A stretch of 51,522 nt of DNA from Lojkania enalia (taxonomy: Eukaryota > Ascomycota > Dothideomycetes > Pleosporales): assembly GCA_010094045.1 (NCBI GenBank), contig ML986823.1:1-51522 (forward strand), read 5' to 3'. The first letter of the stretch is position 1. The number at the start of each line of letters is the position of its first letter. Both the position numbers and the translations under genes were made by a program. A model generated the notes under the pieces. That model was not told the origin of the DNA. It searched no databases and was given only the letters and a program-made list of their open reading frames with translations. Positions 1 to 10,993 of the stretch are shown piece by piece.

Positions 1-1162
1 GTATATAAGGATAGTATAGAGAATATAGATTATCTAGTAGATAATAACGTATAAGAGTTAAGTAGTAGATTAGAAAACTAAATTATAGGCCCGAAATTAC
101 TCCTCTATAAAATCCGGAGGATCTAATAGTAGGCTATTAAATACCTCCCTAGTCCTCTTCTCTTCTACTCTCCTTCTCCTTCCTTCCCTCCAGACTCCCT
201 TTAAACCTCCTCTACCTTATCTTTAACCGCCTAAGAGCGCTATAATATCAGCTTAAAAACTGGATATTAGAGTTTTTAGGGCTGAAACCTAATAGAGTAA
301 CTTAGTACTCTAGTAGAATAAAGCTACTTAGATATTAGCTTTAAAAAGGCTAGCTTCCTAACTCTTTACAACCTAGGCTATAAGCGCTAGACTATAAGTA
401 GACTCTAAAATAGCCTTAAAGGCTACTTTTTTATCCTCCTTATCCCCTATATATTAGGCCGCCGCCTATAGTTTAAGATGGCCCTAGAGGACTAGAAACT
501 CCTTCTTATAGTAGGAGGGGATCTATAAGTATATTAGTAGTAAGTACCCTACTAGTATTAGATACGATTCGTACGGGGTTGTACTTTTTATTTTACGAGG
601 TATAATACTCGCATTTTTTTAATCTTAAAGACTAAAAGGTAAATATTATATACTACTTACGGGTAAACGCGCGTATAACTTGAAGGTAGATAATTTAAAA
701 GGCTTCTAAAGAGGCTCTAGAAAGTAGGTAGAGTAGTATATTAATTAATTTTTTTCTATAAGGCGTTAGTAATATTTTAATAATTAATAGTTCTAGAGAC
801 GTATAATAATATATATAGAGTAGAAGTTGTTATTTAGTTAAAGAAGTTTAGTTAATAGCAATCTAGTAATATCCTAAGGCTAGTAAATACTTATTACTAT
901 ACGCCACGAAATTGCAATATTAATAAACTGTTATAATAGTAGTTACCAGCCGATATATAGGTTAATTATACTTACCGTAAAAACCTTACTTAATATTACG
1001 TTAATATATAAACGCATCTCTATAGGTAACCGCGTATATTAGCTCTTACTAATAAATACCTTCTTAAAGAAATTTCTTTATACTAGAACCTATCTATAAC
1101 AGCTCCGATTCCCTCCTAAACTAGTATAAATAGGGACTATCAGCCTATAAGAAGGGGGGTAG
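1..1162 (+). mobile_element. 3' internal end of a Ty3/gypsy element (G1b), cut by the window edge
   Basis: This stretch aligns almost base for base with 28,708-29,864, the end of pol plus the long 3' non-coding part of the complete G1 element. It is therefore the tail of a second G1 copy whose 5' portion lies outside the window. I see no open frame beyond the first few dozen bases. It ends in a purine-rich run (AAGAAGGGGGGTAG) directly before the LTR, the expected polypurine tract. Most differences from the other copy are C/T or A/G transitions, as expected for independent RIP of two copies. Confidence 0.85.
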
Positions 1163-1441
1163 TATAATAATACGAAGAAATTATTCTACGAAAAGCTTTA
1201 TATATAACCTTATCCTAAAGCTTTTTATTTATCTTATTCTACCCTTAGCTCCACCCCTTTTCCCTTCTATATATAGTTATATACTCCCTTATAAGTAGCT
1301 TAGTAGTTTTTCTATATCCTTTTATATAAGGCCTATAGGTGTTAATAGAATTCTTAGGTTCCTAAACCCCTACATACTCCTATATACCTCTAAATAGATT
1401 TATACCGCATTCAGACCTATTATCTTACCTATACTATTATA
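1163..1441 (+). repeat. 3' LTR of the G1b gypsy element
   Basis: The 279-bp LTR starts TATAATAATA and ends TACTATTATA, a 10-bp imperfect inverted repeat (9 of 10). It is the same length as the LTR at 22,951-23,229 and matches it across its length. The ends were probably TG...CA before RIP. It is followed by CTAGCTCTAAGAGACGG, which continues pogo element A1 (compare 36,388 onward). G1b is therefore inserted inside A1, and its left junction is off the window. Confidence 0.88.
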
Positions 1442-1711
1442 CTAGCTCTAAGAGACGGAATTAATTAAAGCAGCTTTAGCTAGGTAATTACGAGTAGACT
1501 ATAGTTATCTAGAGTATTAATATAATAGGATAGGTAATACTACCTTTTATTATCTTTATAGGTACCTACTACCTCTCTATATAGTATAAAGAAGACGATA
1601 TTCTACTAACCTAGGTTATATAGGTTACTAATAACGGCTGGACGATAAATAATATTAGTATTAAGTAGTTAAAGTACTTTAATATATATATAAAGAATTA
1701 TACTATTAGTA
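1442..1711 (+). pseudogene. A1 pogo-family transposase, DDE-core fragment
   Basis: Read in the frame used by A2, this encodes the stretch after the first catalytic Asp of a Fot1/pogo DDE transposase. It starts at the equivalent of S-K/R-R-N and runs through the NNG-T-NN-SIK-LKYFN region, with TAA/TAG where Q or W is expected. The upstream part (HTH domains and the DIYNFDE motif) is missing because of the G1b insertion. The frame resumes at 11,804 after the B1 insertion. It is non-functional. Confidence 0.75.
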
Positions 1712-1786
1712 TAATATATTCTACTATTAAAGCGGCTAAACTATTAAAGTAGCTACTTTTTCTTAGTATTATAAACACTACATACG

Positions 1787-1850
1787 AATAGTATAATTCT
1801 TTATATATATGTTAAAGTACTTTAACATATATATAAAGAATTATACTATT
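1787..1850. repeat. Perfect 64-bp palindrome
   Basis: The two 32-bp arms are exact reverse complements with no spacer, centred between 1818 and 1819 (GTTAAAGT|ACTTTAAC). The arms are made of A1 sequence that normally lies just left of the B1 insertion (compare 1669-1713). The palindrome sits between two copies of the B1 left terminal repeat (1714 and 1857). This looks like a fold-back or template-switch duplication seeded by a natural near-palindrome in A1. Confidence 0.92.
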
Positions 1851-2049
1851 AGTATAATATATTCTACTATTAAAGCGGCTAAACTATTAAAGTAGCTACT
1901 TTTTCTTAGTATTATAAACACTATATACGAACTATAATAAATCTATAATACAACCTTCTATTAATTTAATAAGAAGGTAGAATTGAGCTTACCTTATAGG
2001 CGTATAAATTAGGCTAGTTTAAGAGCATGCGACGCGCTGCTATAACTTT

Positions 2050-2389
2050 TAATATATAATATTAACAACTTTCTACTCGACTTTATAGAATTATATTTCG
2101 CTCTCGTATATAACTAAATTGCTAGAAGCTTATAGTAACCGAAGAATAAATAATCGTATAATATATTCTTAACCTTAATTTATAAGGATTTACGCCCCGG
2201 CTATATAAGGTAGTAGATATAGTAGATAAACTATTAGGCGTATATAGTAAAATACCTATAGAAAGGAATTAGCTTAAACGATTTATAGCGCGTATAAATA
2301 AGCTTAAAATAGCCTTTAATTAAGTAAAGAATTGTTAAAGAATAAAATAAGAGAATCTAGAGATTATTAATATATAGTTTAAGTTTATA
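2050..2389 (+). pseudogene. B1 transposase N-terminal (HTH) fragment
   Basis: Conceptual translation gives the pattern E-E-x-I-(I/V)-x-Y-I-L-N-L-x-x-G-F-T-P-R-L, then a second helix-rich segment. This corresponds to the Tc5/CENP-B-type DNA-binding half of pogo-family transposases. The frame is broken only by TAA/TAG. It continues at 4237 after C1, at GAATATAATTG; the uninterrupted sequence is visible in B2 near 44,090. It is inactivated by RIP and by two insertions. Confidence 0.7.
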
Positions 2390-2391
2390 TA

Positions 2392-4234
2392 ACGTAGATT
2401 ACAAGCTAACAGGATACACGTACGAGTAGGATAGTTTTTACTACTATATATCTTTGAATTATAATATCTATCTACAATAATAATATTTACAGAAAAGAAG
2501 TAAACAATCTTAATTTTTACGCCTTAGATAAGTTCTTATATTATATTCAAGTATAGCTCGTTTTTTTTATATAGGAGCTTCTAGCTCTGTATAATTAACT
2601 TAAGCTTTAACCTAAGCCTGTTACTGCGACTATAAGTTTTCAAGTATTTAAAACCCTTTACTAATTGTTAGAATACTATCCTTTATAATAGCCTTACATT
2701 TTCTTATTTACTATTATATTTTTCTTACGTTCGCCGCTTAAAGCGCAGTATTTTTAGCTTTTAAAATTGCAGCGTTCTGTATTACTATCTTACAGCTCTT
2801 AATCAATCTTTTAAACGCGCTATCTAATAAGCTAACTATCGTATAATAATAGCGCCTTATCTTAATTATCTTAACTTATTGCTTAAGGTCGGCGGTTATA
2901 TATAGAGTCTTTAAAACTAAGGTTGGAGGGCTTTATATAATAGCTGGTAGTATTAGTATATATTAAGGTAGCTTTACAAGTATACGTTCTAGATTATATA
3001 GTATAAGGCCAGCTGCTATAAAGCTAGCTTTAATATTCTTTTTAGTTATTACTTATACGTGCGCTGCGTAATATAGCGATAAAAAGTTGTTCTTTATAAT
3101 ATAATTAATACTAAGCTACACCTGGCCTTCGACTTATATACTATATACGCGCTTTAATAGGCTAAAATAGACTATATTAAGCGGCTGTAGTAGATAAGAC
3201 GAGTATACTGGTATATAGAGTATAATAATCCTATTCTGTTTATAAAAGTCTTTAAACCGTGCCGTATAATAGCTGCCGTAGCTATCTATAATTAAGAGGC
3301 GATATTAACCCTTTATATAAGCTGCAGTCGCACTATTAAAGTATTAAATCTATTTAAAGCTAATCTTATCGTCTATCCAGCCCTTTTTACTTATACGAAT
3401 AGTTTAGGTTTGCGGTATACTAATATCTATAGCAATTTTATACTAAAACTCTTAATACTACTTTACTTTAAATATTATAAGCGCTAGTAAGGCCTAGCTA
3501 GTCGTACTAATACTATTAATAACTGTTACCTACTCATAATTACCTAGCTATACAACCTTTACGCAACCTTACTATCTTTTTTTAGTCTCTATAATAACTT
3601 TCGCTGTTAAAATTACGCCTATTTAGAAGCTTATCTTGTTAAAGTTATAGATATTATCTTTAAGAATGCTGTACTTTGTGATTGTATTTTATACGAGGTC
3701 GAACTAGTCCTAGATAAAGCCTCGATCTTCGTATTACTTTTACTAATAGTTATATTTATATATATATACTATACGAAGCTTTAAGCAGCGTTTAATAAAG
3801 GTTAAAGGCTAATTAACGCTAACGGTAGGAGCTAGGTTAATCCTACGGCTTATAAGTAGAAGATCAGCCGTTTCGCGTATAATAGATAGCCGGGCTAGAA
3901 AGCCTTACGCCTTAAGATCGAGAATACGTTAAATAAGAACAGTTTCTTCCGTATAAGTAATTTTTAAAGTTGTTAGTTGTATAATACGTCGTGAACAGAT
4001 ATTGTATACGCGTCGATATAGACAAGACTTAGAGATATTATACACAACTACTACCTTACGAAGACTTTAAGATTGCTTTAAATTTAAAGCTTTAAGAGCT
4101 AAAGAAGTTCTATTTTCAAGTTCTTCCTAACTAGTAGTTAGTATTATTAATAGATACTCTAAAATAATAGACGGTAATATATATAGTAAAACTGTCCTGC
4201 TTATATATATATCCTATTAGCCTGTAATCTACGT
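2392..4234 (-). mobile_element. pogo/Fot1-like element C1 (complete, degraded)
   Basis: The 1,843-bp element has terminal repeats beginning ACGTAGATTACAAGCTAACA on the left and ACGTAGATTACAGGCTAATA on the right (read on the minus strand), flanked by TA at 2390-2391 and 4235-4236. Deleting it rejoins B1 exactly as B2 shows. A second full copy is C2 (33,369-35,235). The transposase lies on the minus strand. Its HTH part (EETVLI-x-RILDL-x-A, about 3,880-3,960) and first-Asp motif (x-IYNFN-x-x-x-F, about 3,610-3,660) are recognisable. The frame is broken by RIP stops. Confidence 0.85.
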
Positions 4235-4236
4235 TA

Positions 4237-4734
4237 GAATATAATTGCGAAATATAGTATATATAATAATAATATCTATAATTTTAATAAGATATACTTT
4301 TAGATAGATATTATTAATATTATAAAAGTTATTATAGGTTTAGAACGTTATATAAAGTCTACTCTTATATAGCTAAACGATTATAAGTAGGTTATAGTTA
4401 TCTAGAGTATCTACGCTACTATATATATAACCCTACTATTTATTATCTATAAAGGACGTATCTATATCTCTATATAATATAAAGAAGTAGGTATACTATA
4501 TAATTGGAAAATTTTAGTTTCTAAGAACGGCTGGACAAATAATACGCTTAGTCTTAAGTAGCTAAAGTACTTTAATAAGTATATAAAGATGCGTTAGGTA
4601 GAGTTATATAGGCTACTTATTTTAAACGGCTATAAAAGCTACTTTAACTAAGAATTTAAAAATTACTACCTTATATAAAAAATTCTAACATTTTATATAT
4701 CTTCTTATTTATCGTATATACTTCAGCCTTTTAA
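4237..4734 (+). pseudogene. B1 transposase catalytic-core fragment
   Basis: The translation begins N-I-Y-N-F-N-K, the degraded form of the DIYNFDETGF motif that carries the first catalytic Asp of pogo/Fot1 DDE enzymes. It continues through V-I-I-G-L-E-R, the N-N-W-K...N-G-W-T-N segment and L-L-I-L-N-G-Y (second Asp changed to Asn). The end, corresponding to the P-S-Y-L-S-H-I-L-Q-P-L region, is cut by the hAT insertion at 4742 and resumes at 10,994. GAT-to-AAT change at catalytic Asp codons is a typical RIP outcome. Confidence 0.78.
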
Positions 4735-4789
4735 TATAGTTTTAGGCTAGTAAATAGAGTATATAGTATCTTACCTAGATTAAGATTAG

Positions 4790-4935
4790 GTTTAGGGTTC
4801 TTAGCGCTAGGGTTAGAGTTAAGGTAGAGTTCTTAGCGCTAGGGTATAGGTTAGATAGAAGTTCTTAGTATTAAAGTTAAAGTTAGGGTAGAATCTTTAG
4901 CGCTGAGGTATTAGGTTAAGATAGGGGTACCTTAT
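4790..4935 (+). repeat. Left subterminal repeat array of hAT1
   Basis: Four degenerate units of about 31-34 bp are built on GTTCTTAGCGCTAGGGTTAG followed by AGTTAAGGTAGA-like sequence. Related units in inverted orientation occur near the right end (about 10,845-10,975) and in hAT2 (50,085-50,210). Such arrays are common transposase-binding regions in hAT elements; that role is inferred here. They resemble telomere repeats only superficially. Confidence 0.75.
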
Positions 4936-6107
4936 AGGGTTCTTCTATAATTATAGGAAATAATTATATATTATATATTTATTATATATTATATATTATA
5001 TATTAAATATTTATTACTATAAATTATTATAGTAGAGAACTAGTTTTATTTAAAGTAGCCTTTTCTAAGCCTAAGACTACCTAGAAATTATAACTCTAAT
5101 CTAATAGAAGACTAAACTTCTTATAGTATCGCTTTACCAAATATATATTCTTATTTTAGATAGTAACCCGCTTTATATAAATTGCGTTTATATTATAGTT
5201 TAGTATAATTAGTATTATATAATATAAATTATATAAAAAATAACATACCTTTAAAGAACCTAATAAGAAAAGTCTTAGTAGACTCTTAAAGAGCCTTAAT
5301 TACGCTCTATTACTAATATATCTTACTACTATAGGTATCCTCCTAAACTATAGTAGTAATTTTATAGATTAGCCGCGAAAAAGGGAGCTTTTAAAGGAGG
5401 AGTTTAGTACTCTTCTAATATTGTTTAATCTATTAAAGTGCGATAGCTATATCTTATTAGTATATAACTATAATAAAAACCTATAATAACTTACTTCTAG
5501 GGTAATAGCAACGCTTTACTAGTATAGGCTTTACTAGTATAGGTATCTTATAAGCTAATTTGGCGGCGAGCTACTTTTAGAGAGACTTACTACCTATTAG
5601 AACGATTTTAGATCGTACTATTCCTCGAGTGCAAGATATTATGTATTAATAGTAGTAGAGTAGAGTAGTTAATATTAATAATTAAGGTTGGTAGTATAAA
5701 GCTAAGTTAAGGTTTATTAATAGATACCTAAAATATAAATATAGATGTTAAAATACGTATATACTAAGAGCTAGTACCGAATTAGGATTATAAAGTAAAG
5801 CTAATAAGGTATTTAGGCGTATATTATAAGAATACTATAATAAAAAACTATAATAACTTACTATTTTATAGAACTAGTAGTACGCTTTTTAGTAATAGTT
5901 TTTTATACTAAACCGACCAATATTTTATATTTATTTAGATGTGCATATATTTTATTATTATTTCTATCTAATCTATACTAGTAGATAGTATATATACTTA
6001 TCGCGTCGAGCCTAATACCCTACTATAACTCTTCTTCCTATTATACTCTTATTAATATAACCCTAAATCTTCGATTTATTATATACTTTTATTACAGTTC
6101 CTATAAA

Positions 6108-7400
6108 ATGTTAACTATTAAAGTAGAGCCTATCAACGACAATTTTCTCGATAGTCTAGATAGCTTGCTACTACTAAAGCTACTAGAGCTACTAGTTAGC
6201 TTTAACTAAGATAAGTAGGCGAAGTTAATATAGGTAAGTAATTATACTAGTCTTTTATTACAGTTTACTAATAAATATAGGGCTAGTAGTTAGAAGATTA
6301 TAAAATCGAATACGTTCTTTCGCTACGCGGTTAAGCTGGTTCTTAAAAAGGCCGTCTAACTAACCTTATAGTACCCTTTAAGGATATACTTAGCAATACT
6401 AAGCGCGCTATCTAATAGAGAGATAAGGCTATATTACTTACTGCTAGGGAAAAGGCTATTAAGAGTGCCTATACTACTAATCGCTCTGCTAAGAGTACTA
6501 AGAAGAGGCAGCTATAGAAAAGTGCTAAATATATAGCGCTAGGGGAAGAAGAAAAAAAAAAGATGTTAGATAAAGCTATTAAAGCTATAGTAGAGAAGCG
6601 TTTTAACGATTATAAGTCTAGTAAGTTATTACAGTTATTTATTATATATATATATACTTATAAGTAAATAGGTAATTAGTTAGAGGTAAGGCTAAAAGCT
6701 GTCTACTTAAAATAGGAGTATATTAACTAAGAGATTAGCCTTAGACGTTACTAAGCAGTTCTATTAAAGGCTACTAGTTAAGAGAAAGATGCATCTACTA
6801 TATAAGAATTAGCTCGTGGTCTATTACGGGTATATAGCTCTAGAGGGGCTGTATAGAAGGTTATATATAAGATATACTAAGATAGCCTTCTTAAACTATA
6901 AAATAATAGCTTTAAAAGTAAGGATACTTAAAATAAATAGTAAGAGTTTGTTAAAGGACTATCTAAGGAAGAGTTAGCTATAGTCTTAAAGCTAGAGTAG
7001 AAGTAAGTTTATTATATTTTTTATTATATCTATTTATTACAGATATATACTAATTACTACCCTAGATATTAAGAGCCTCTATTAGTATATAATTAATTCG
7101 ATAATAATCTTCTTCTTAATTCGAACTCACCCTATATTAAGGGTATTAAAAGTAATAAGTGCGAAGAGAAGGTTAATAATAACTCTAAAATTAAGACTAA
7201 GCTTATATAATATAAGAATAAGTATAAGATATTAAATAAGAAGTTAGATAATACTTTTAAGGGCTTCTTAGATAAAGATATAACCGACTTTAATAGTTTC
7301 TCAGATAATAATACTTTAATAAATAAGTATTAGCTTAGCCCTTACTACTAGTAGTTAGTAGAAGAAAATCTAATATACTTCTCTAATACTATATAAATTT
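6108..7400 (+). pseudogene. Unknown gene carried by hAT1, upstream of the transposase
   Basis: A possible ATG at 6108 starts M-L-T-I-K-V-E-P-I-N-D. Frames open apart from TAA/TAG then continue in blocks. One is a highly charged, Lys-rich segment at about 6,380-6,620 that includes a G-E-E-E-K-K-K run. Another is a helix-rich segment at about 6,660-7,000. The end is Asn/Asp/Lys-rich (about 7,050-7,330). Blocks are separated by short AT-rich stretches ending TTATTACAG, which look like small introns; the clearest is GTAAGTTT...ATTACAG at 7003-7042. I do not recognise the protein. It could be an accessory hAT protein, a captured host gene, or an N-terminal exon set of the transposase. Confidence 0.45.
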
Positions 7401-7781
7401 TATTTATACTACTTCCCTATTTATATAAACTTAATTAACTAGGGTAGTATATTATACTATATTATAGACTATAGTAGTATATCGTAAAATAGACTAGAGT
7501 AGTTATTAGATTCTAGGTAGTATACTATAGTATCTTATAGTATATTGCAGTACGTTAAATAATAGTAATTAACTATACTTTATAATATATAATAGTAATT
7601 TACTATACTTTATAGTATTTTCTAGACTGCGGCGTTCTACGATATACTGTAGTAGACTTCTATATACTACTAGAAGTATAGTATTAGTATACTGTTTAAT
7701 AATAAAACCTATTATCTCTAAAAATAAATACTTAATATAATAGTATAATATACTACTATTTTACTAGGGTTTTATATATAT

Positions 7782-7835
<54 letters not shown>

Positions 7836-7842
7836 CAGTAGT
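7782..7842 (+). repeat. (TAG)n microsatellite, about 20 units
   Basis: An uninterrupted run of TAG trinucleotides ends with one CAG variant and a further TAG. It lies inside hAT1 between the unknown gene and the transposase. The CAG unit suggests that the array was (CAG/CTG)n and became TAG by RIP. Confidence 0.95.
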
Positions 7843-8249
7843 CTACAAATATAATTTATAGCTAGATACTCTCGATTATTAACCCTAACTCCTTATATAC
7901 CCGTAATATTATAATATTCCTACTATTCTTTATTACAGCGTTTTATTACAGTTATATTAATACTAATATAAATCTAGTATCTCGCGATTAACGCTCTATT
8001 AATTTTCTATTAAAGTTTCTAAGAAACCTATCAGCTAATTATATATCCGCGGATAGGAGATAAAGAAGATAGGTAGAGGGTAATAGAACTTATTAATATA
8101 TAGATAGCGTAGTAGGAATTAATACTATAAGTTTAGGACCCTTTAAATATACTTAATAAACTAAAGTAGAATTTAGCTACTTATTATAGTAAGATCTGAA
8201 GATAATTTAGGGAAGCTGTATAATTTCTAGATAGTTACCTATTTATATT

Positions 8250-10560
8250 CTATTACTATTATAGCCTTTAACTTATATATTTAAATAAGAATTATAATAG
8301 TATAAAGTATCTAATAAATTATCTTAGATCCTAGGCCTATCTAAGAACTCTAGCTCCTAAGTATAATAGGTTCTATATACCTATAGCTAGGCCTCCCGAT
8401 AATAAAGATTCGATTATACTACTATACTCTACTAGCACTTTTAAGTACAAACTAGTCCGTATTATTATTAATAATAACTAGTCTTTCTAAATAGTAGATT
8501 ACCCGTCCTTTTAACAATTTATTTAGTTCCTCCAACCAGATACTATATTAATTAGCCGATTTAGTTTTATAGGGCTATTCGAGTATAAGGTTATAGTAGC
8601 TTAATCCTCTCTTTTATATAACTTTAGCTAAAGTATAAAGATATTAATCGCGTTTAATACCTAGTCTATAAAAAACCACCTTAGTTTTCTTACAGTAAAA
8701 GGGTACTATATTAATTAGGACTAGAAGTTCTGCGGGAGACTACTTGATTTTATTTCTATTTAAGAAAGTTATACTAGTACTTCTATAGTAATAGAAGTAC
8801 TACATGTTCTATTAAATATAAATATATAACAACAATTACTAGCAGCTACCTACGATAACGCTGCTAATAATAGTATACTTATATATACGATATAAGAGAA
8901 ACTACACGAAGATAGTATTAAATAGAACTGCGAGGAGAATACAATTCTATACCTCGCTTATATTATCAATCTTATTGTTTAGGAAATTATTCACCATCTT
9001 AAGCTCGCACCCCCTAAAGAGATAGGAGACGAAGGAACTTTACGGCGATATAATATAAATAAGATCTAGATATAGGTTTCTATCTTAAATTCTCTTTATA
9101 AGGTATAGCTATTTATTATAGTTAGTTATTACAGTTATTATATACTAATTTCTAGTTAGATTTAAGCTATTTATAAAGTAATCGATCGATTACTATAGCG
9201 CTATAAGCATTTTATTACTTTATAGAGCTCTCTACCACCTAAGTACTAGCTGTCTATAATAAGAAATGTCCTAACTCGATAGAATTCGATATTTAATATA
9301 TATAACTGAGTAGTAGGCTTTAAATAATATATTAACAACTAGCTTTAATATAAAATTAATTTAAAGATCTCTACTTAGAGATCTAGTAATAATAAGAACG
9401 CCGAGGTAGATTTCTATAATCTCTAGTAACTTCGACTATCTACTACTAAATAGTACTATTTAATACTAATTGTAGACCTGCTCGGCAATTTTAAAAGAGT
9501 AACTAAAGTATTTAGTAAGAATATAAAGCCTTAGATCCAGTATATTTAGCAAATATATAATAGGCTCTTCAATTTTCTAGATAATATAAATAGAGATCTA
9601 GCTAAAGATGTAGAGAGTAACTTAGATTAGCTAATAGTAATAAAAGCTGTAGTAGAGAAGAGTCGATCTAAATTAAGTAAATACTACTTAAAAATAGACA
9701 TAAAGCGTGGTTATTTATTTAACTATACAACGATCTTAGATCTATTCTAGAAGCTTATAGTATATAAGGTACTTTTATTATAGCTATTTATTATATTAGC
9801 TTCTAACTATAATTATAGGACGAGACTTAAAATCCTTAGTATAAGGAAACCTATTACCAACAATTCCTTAAATATCTTAATCGCTATAATAAGGATATAC
9901 TAGACTATATCTTATCTATAACGCCCCGACCTCGACGGGTATAAAGTAATAAGTAGTTTCGTAAACTATCTCTATAATATTTATCCTTAAGCAGCTTCTT
10001 AAGTTTTCTAGACCAGGATCTAAGTAACGTAGAAGAGGGAGAGGAAGAGAGAGAGGGAGAGTTAGAGGAAGAAGAGAAAGGACTAACTTATTAAGAAGGA
10101 GAAAGCTATCTAAGTACACCTCCTATTCGAGGTTATAACTTTAATATATTAAGCTAGTAGAGAGTAAACGAATATTAGTATCCGCGGCTTACTTAGGTTG
10201 TAAAGAATATTCTCCTAATATAGATTACAGGAGTTAGTATTAAGCGGGTTTTTAATACTACTAGAAATATAATTAGAGATAGAAGATATTATCTTACTAT
10301 ATAGAGAATCCGGGATATTATATTTCTAAAATATATAATAAGCGGAGAGAACTATTATACTAAAGAGGTACGCTAGGCTATAGAGGCCTAAGATACTAAT
10401 AAGCTAAGCTCTCTTTATAGCGCTAATAAGGTTATAGATCTCTTTAAACTTCCAGCCTAGATATATAATAAAGAACTAGAGATTAACTAGGAGATTAACT
10501 AGGAGAATATCAATCCTAATACTACTACTAATAAGGAGCTACTATAAAAGCGTATTTGTT
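8250..10560 (+). pseudogene. hAT1 transposase (RIP-degraded)
   Basis: Conceptual translation shows hAT landmarks in order. About 8,840-8,990 gives T-x-D-N-A-A-N-N...C/Y-L-A-x-I-I-N-L-I-V, the conserved DNA-N block followed by the CLAHxxNL block. About 9,255-9,300 gives N-V-L-T-R-x-N-S, the DVRTRWNST motif. About 9,690-9,760 gives S-K-Y-Y...K-R-G-Y-L-F-N-Y. An acidic Glu/Arg-rich linker follows (10,025-10,085), then the C-terminal dimerisation block (about 10,140-10,320) with I-T-G-V-S-I-x-R-V-F-N-T...R-D-R-R. Stops are TAA/TAG at expected Q/W positions. A small intron ending TTATTACAG is likely near 9,100-9,137. It catalyses cut-and-paste transposition in the family; this copy is dead. Confidence 0.88.
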
Positions 10561-10844
10561 AAGAAATTTGTAAACCTCTATAGTTTATATAATAAATTAC
10601 TATTATAAATATATTATCGTATTAGATTAAACTATATAAGATTAATAGTTAAAGAGTATACTACTATAGTCTATAACATACTACAGTATACTACCCTAGA
10701 ATCTAATAAAGTAAGATTAGCCTAATCTATAATAAATAGCTATAATAAAGCCCTAGAATATTATACTATATATACTCTTACTAAGCTACTTTCTAAAGTA
10801 TATTAATTAGTTAGACTCTAAGAAAACCTAGTTTATATAACTCT

Positions 10845-10975
10845 ACCTTAACCTATACCCTATTACTAAATAGCTACCCTAACTCTACCTATACTCTAGG
10901 CTGATTAGTAAGACCTTAACCTTAACTCTACCCTACTTATATAAGACTCTAACCCTAACTTAACCTATAACTATC
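10845..10975 (-). repeat. Right subterminal repeats of hAT1
   Basis: The plus strand is rich in CTAACCCTAAC-like words (CTACCTTAACCTATACCCTA, CCTTAACCTTAACTCTACCC). It is the inverted counterpart of the left array. The same block is found in inverted orientation in hAT2 at about 50,085-50,210. These are probably transposase-binding sites. Confidence 0.7.
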
Positions 10976-10993
10976 TACTAGCCTATATAGTTT

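Larger units (their letters stand above)
4743..10985 (+). mobile_element. Complete hAT-superfamily element hAT1 (6,243 bp)
   Basis: The termini TAGGCTAGTAAATAG (left) and CTATCTACTAGCCTA (right) are 15-bp inverted repeats differing at one position. The flanks are an identical 8-bp duplication, TATAGTTT, at 4735-4742 and 10,986-10,993. Removing the element rejoins B1 as seen uninterrupted in B2 (about 43,590-43,610). The 8-bp TSD and the encoded transposase (8,250-10,560) identify it as hAT. Subterminal repeats rich in TTAGGG-like words occur at both ends. It is longer than many fungal hAT elements and seems to carry a second gene (6,108-7,400). A truncated inverted copy lies at 50,059-51,368. 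Confidence 0.92.

Noticed and set aside
1676..1930. Tandem duplication read as two independent B insertions
   Set aside because: Only one right terminus exists (11,801), and the intervening DNA is an exact palindrome of flank sequence, which fits a local rearrangement better.
4780..4940. Telomere-like TTAGGG words suggesting a chromosome end
   Set aside because: The repeats are internal, degenerate, about 33 bp in period and present at both ends of the hAT element in opposite orientation, so they belong to the transposon.
7782..7842. CRISPR-like or functional repeat array
   Set aside because: A plain trinucleotide microsatellite with no spacers; the organism is eukaryotic.
9916..10119. 67-codon minus-strand frame, Leu-rich
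   Set aside because: It is antisense to the purine-rich acidic linker of the hAT1 transposase; the Leu/Pro-rich product is a mirror of Glu/Arg codons.
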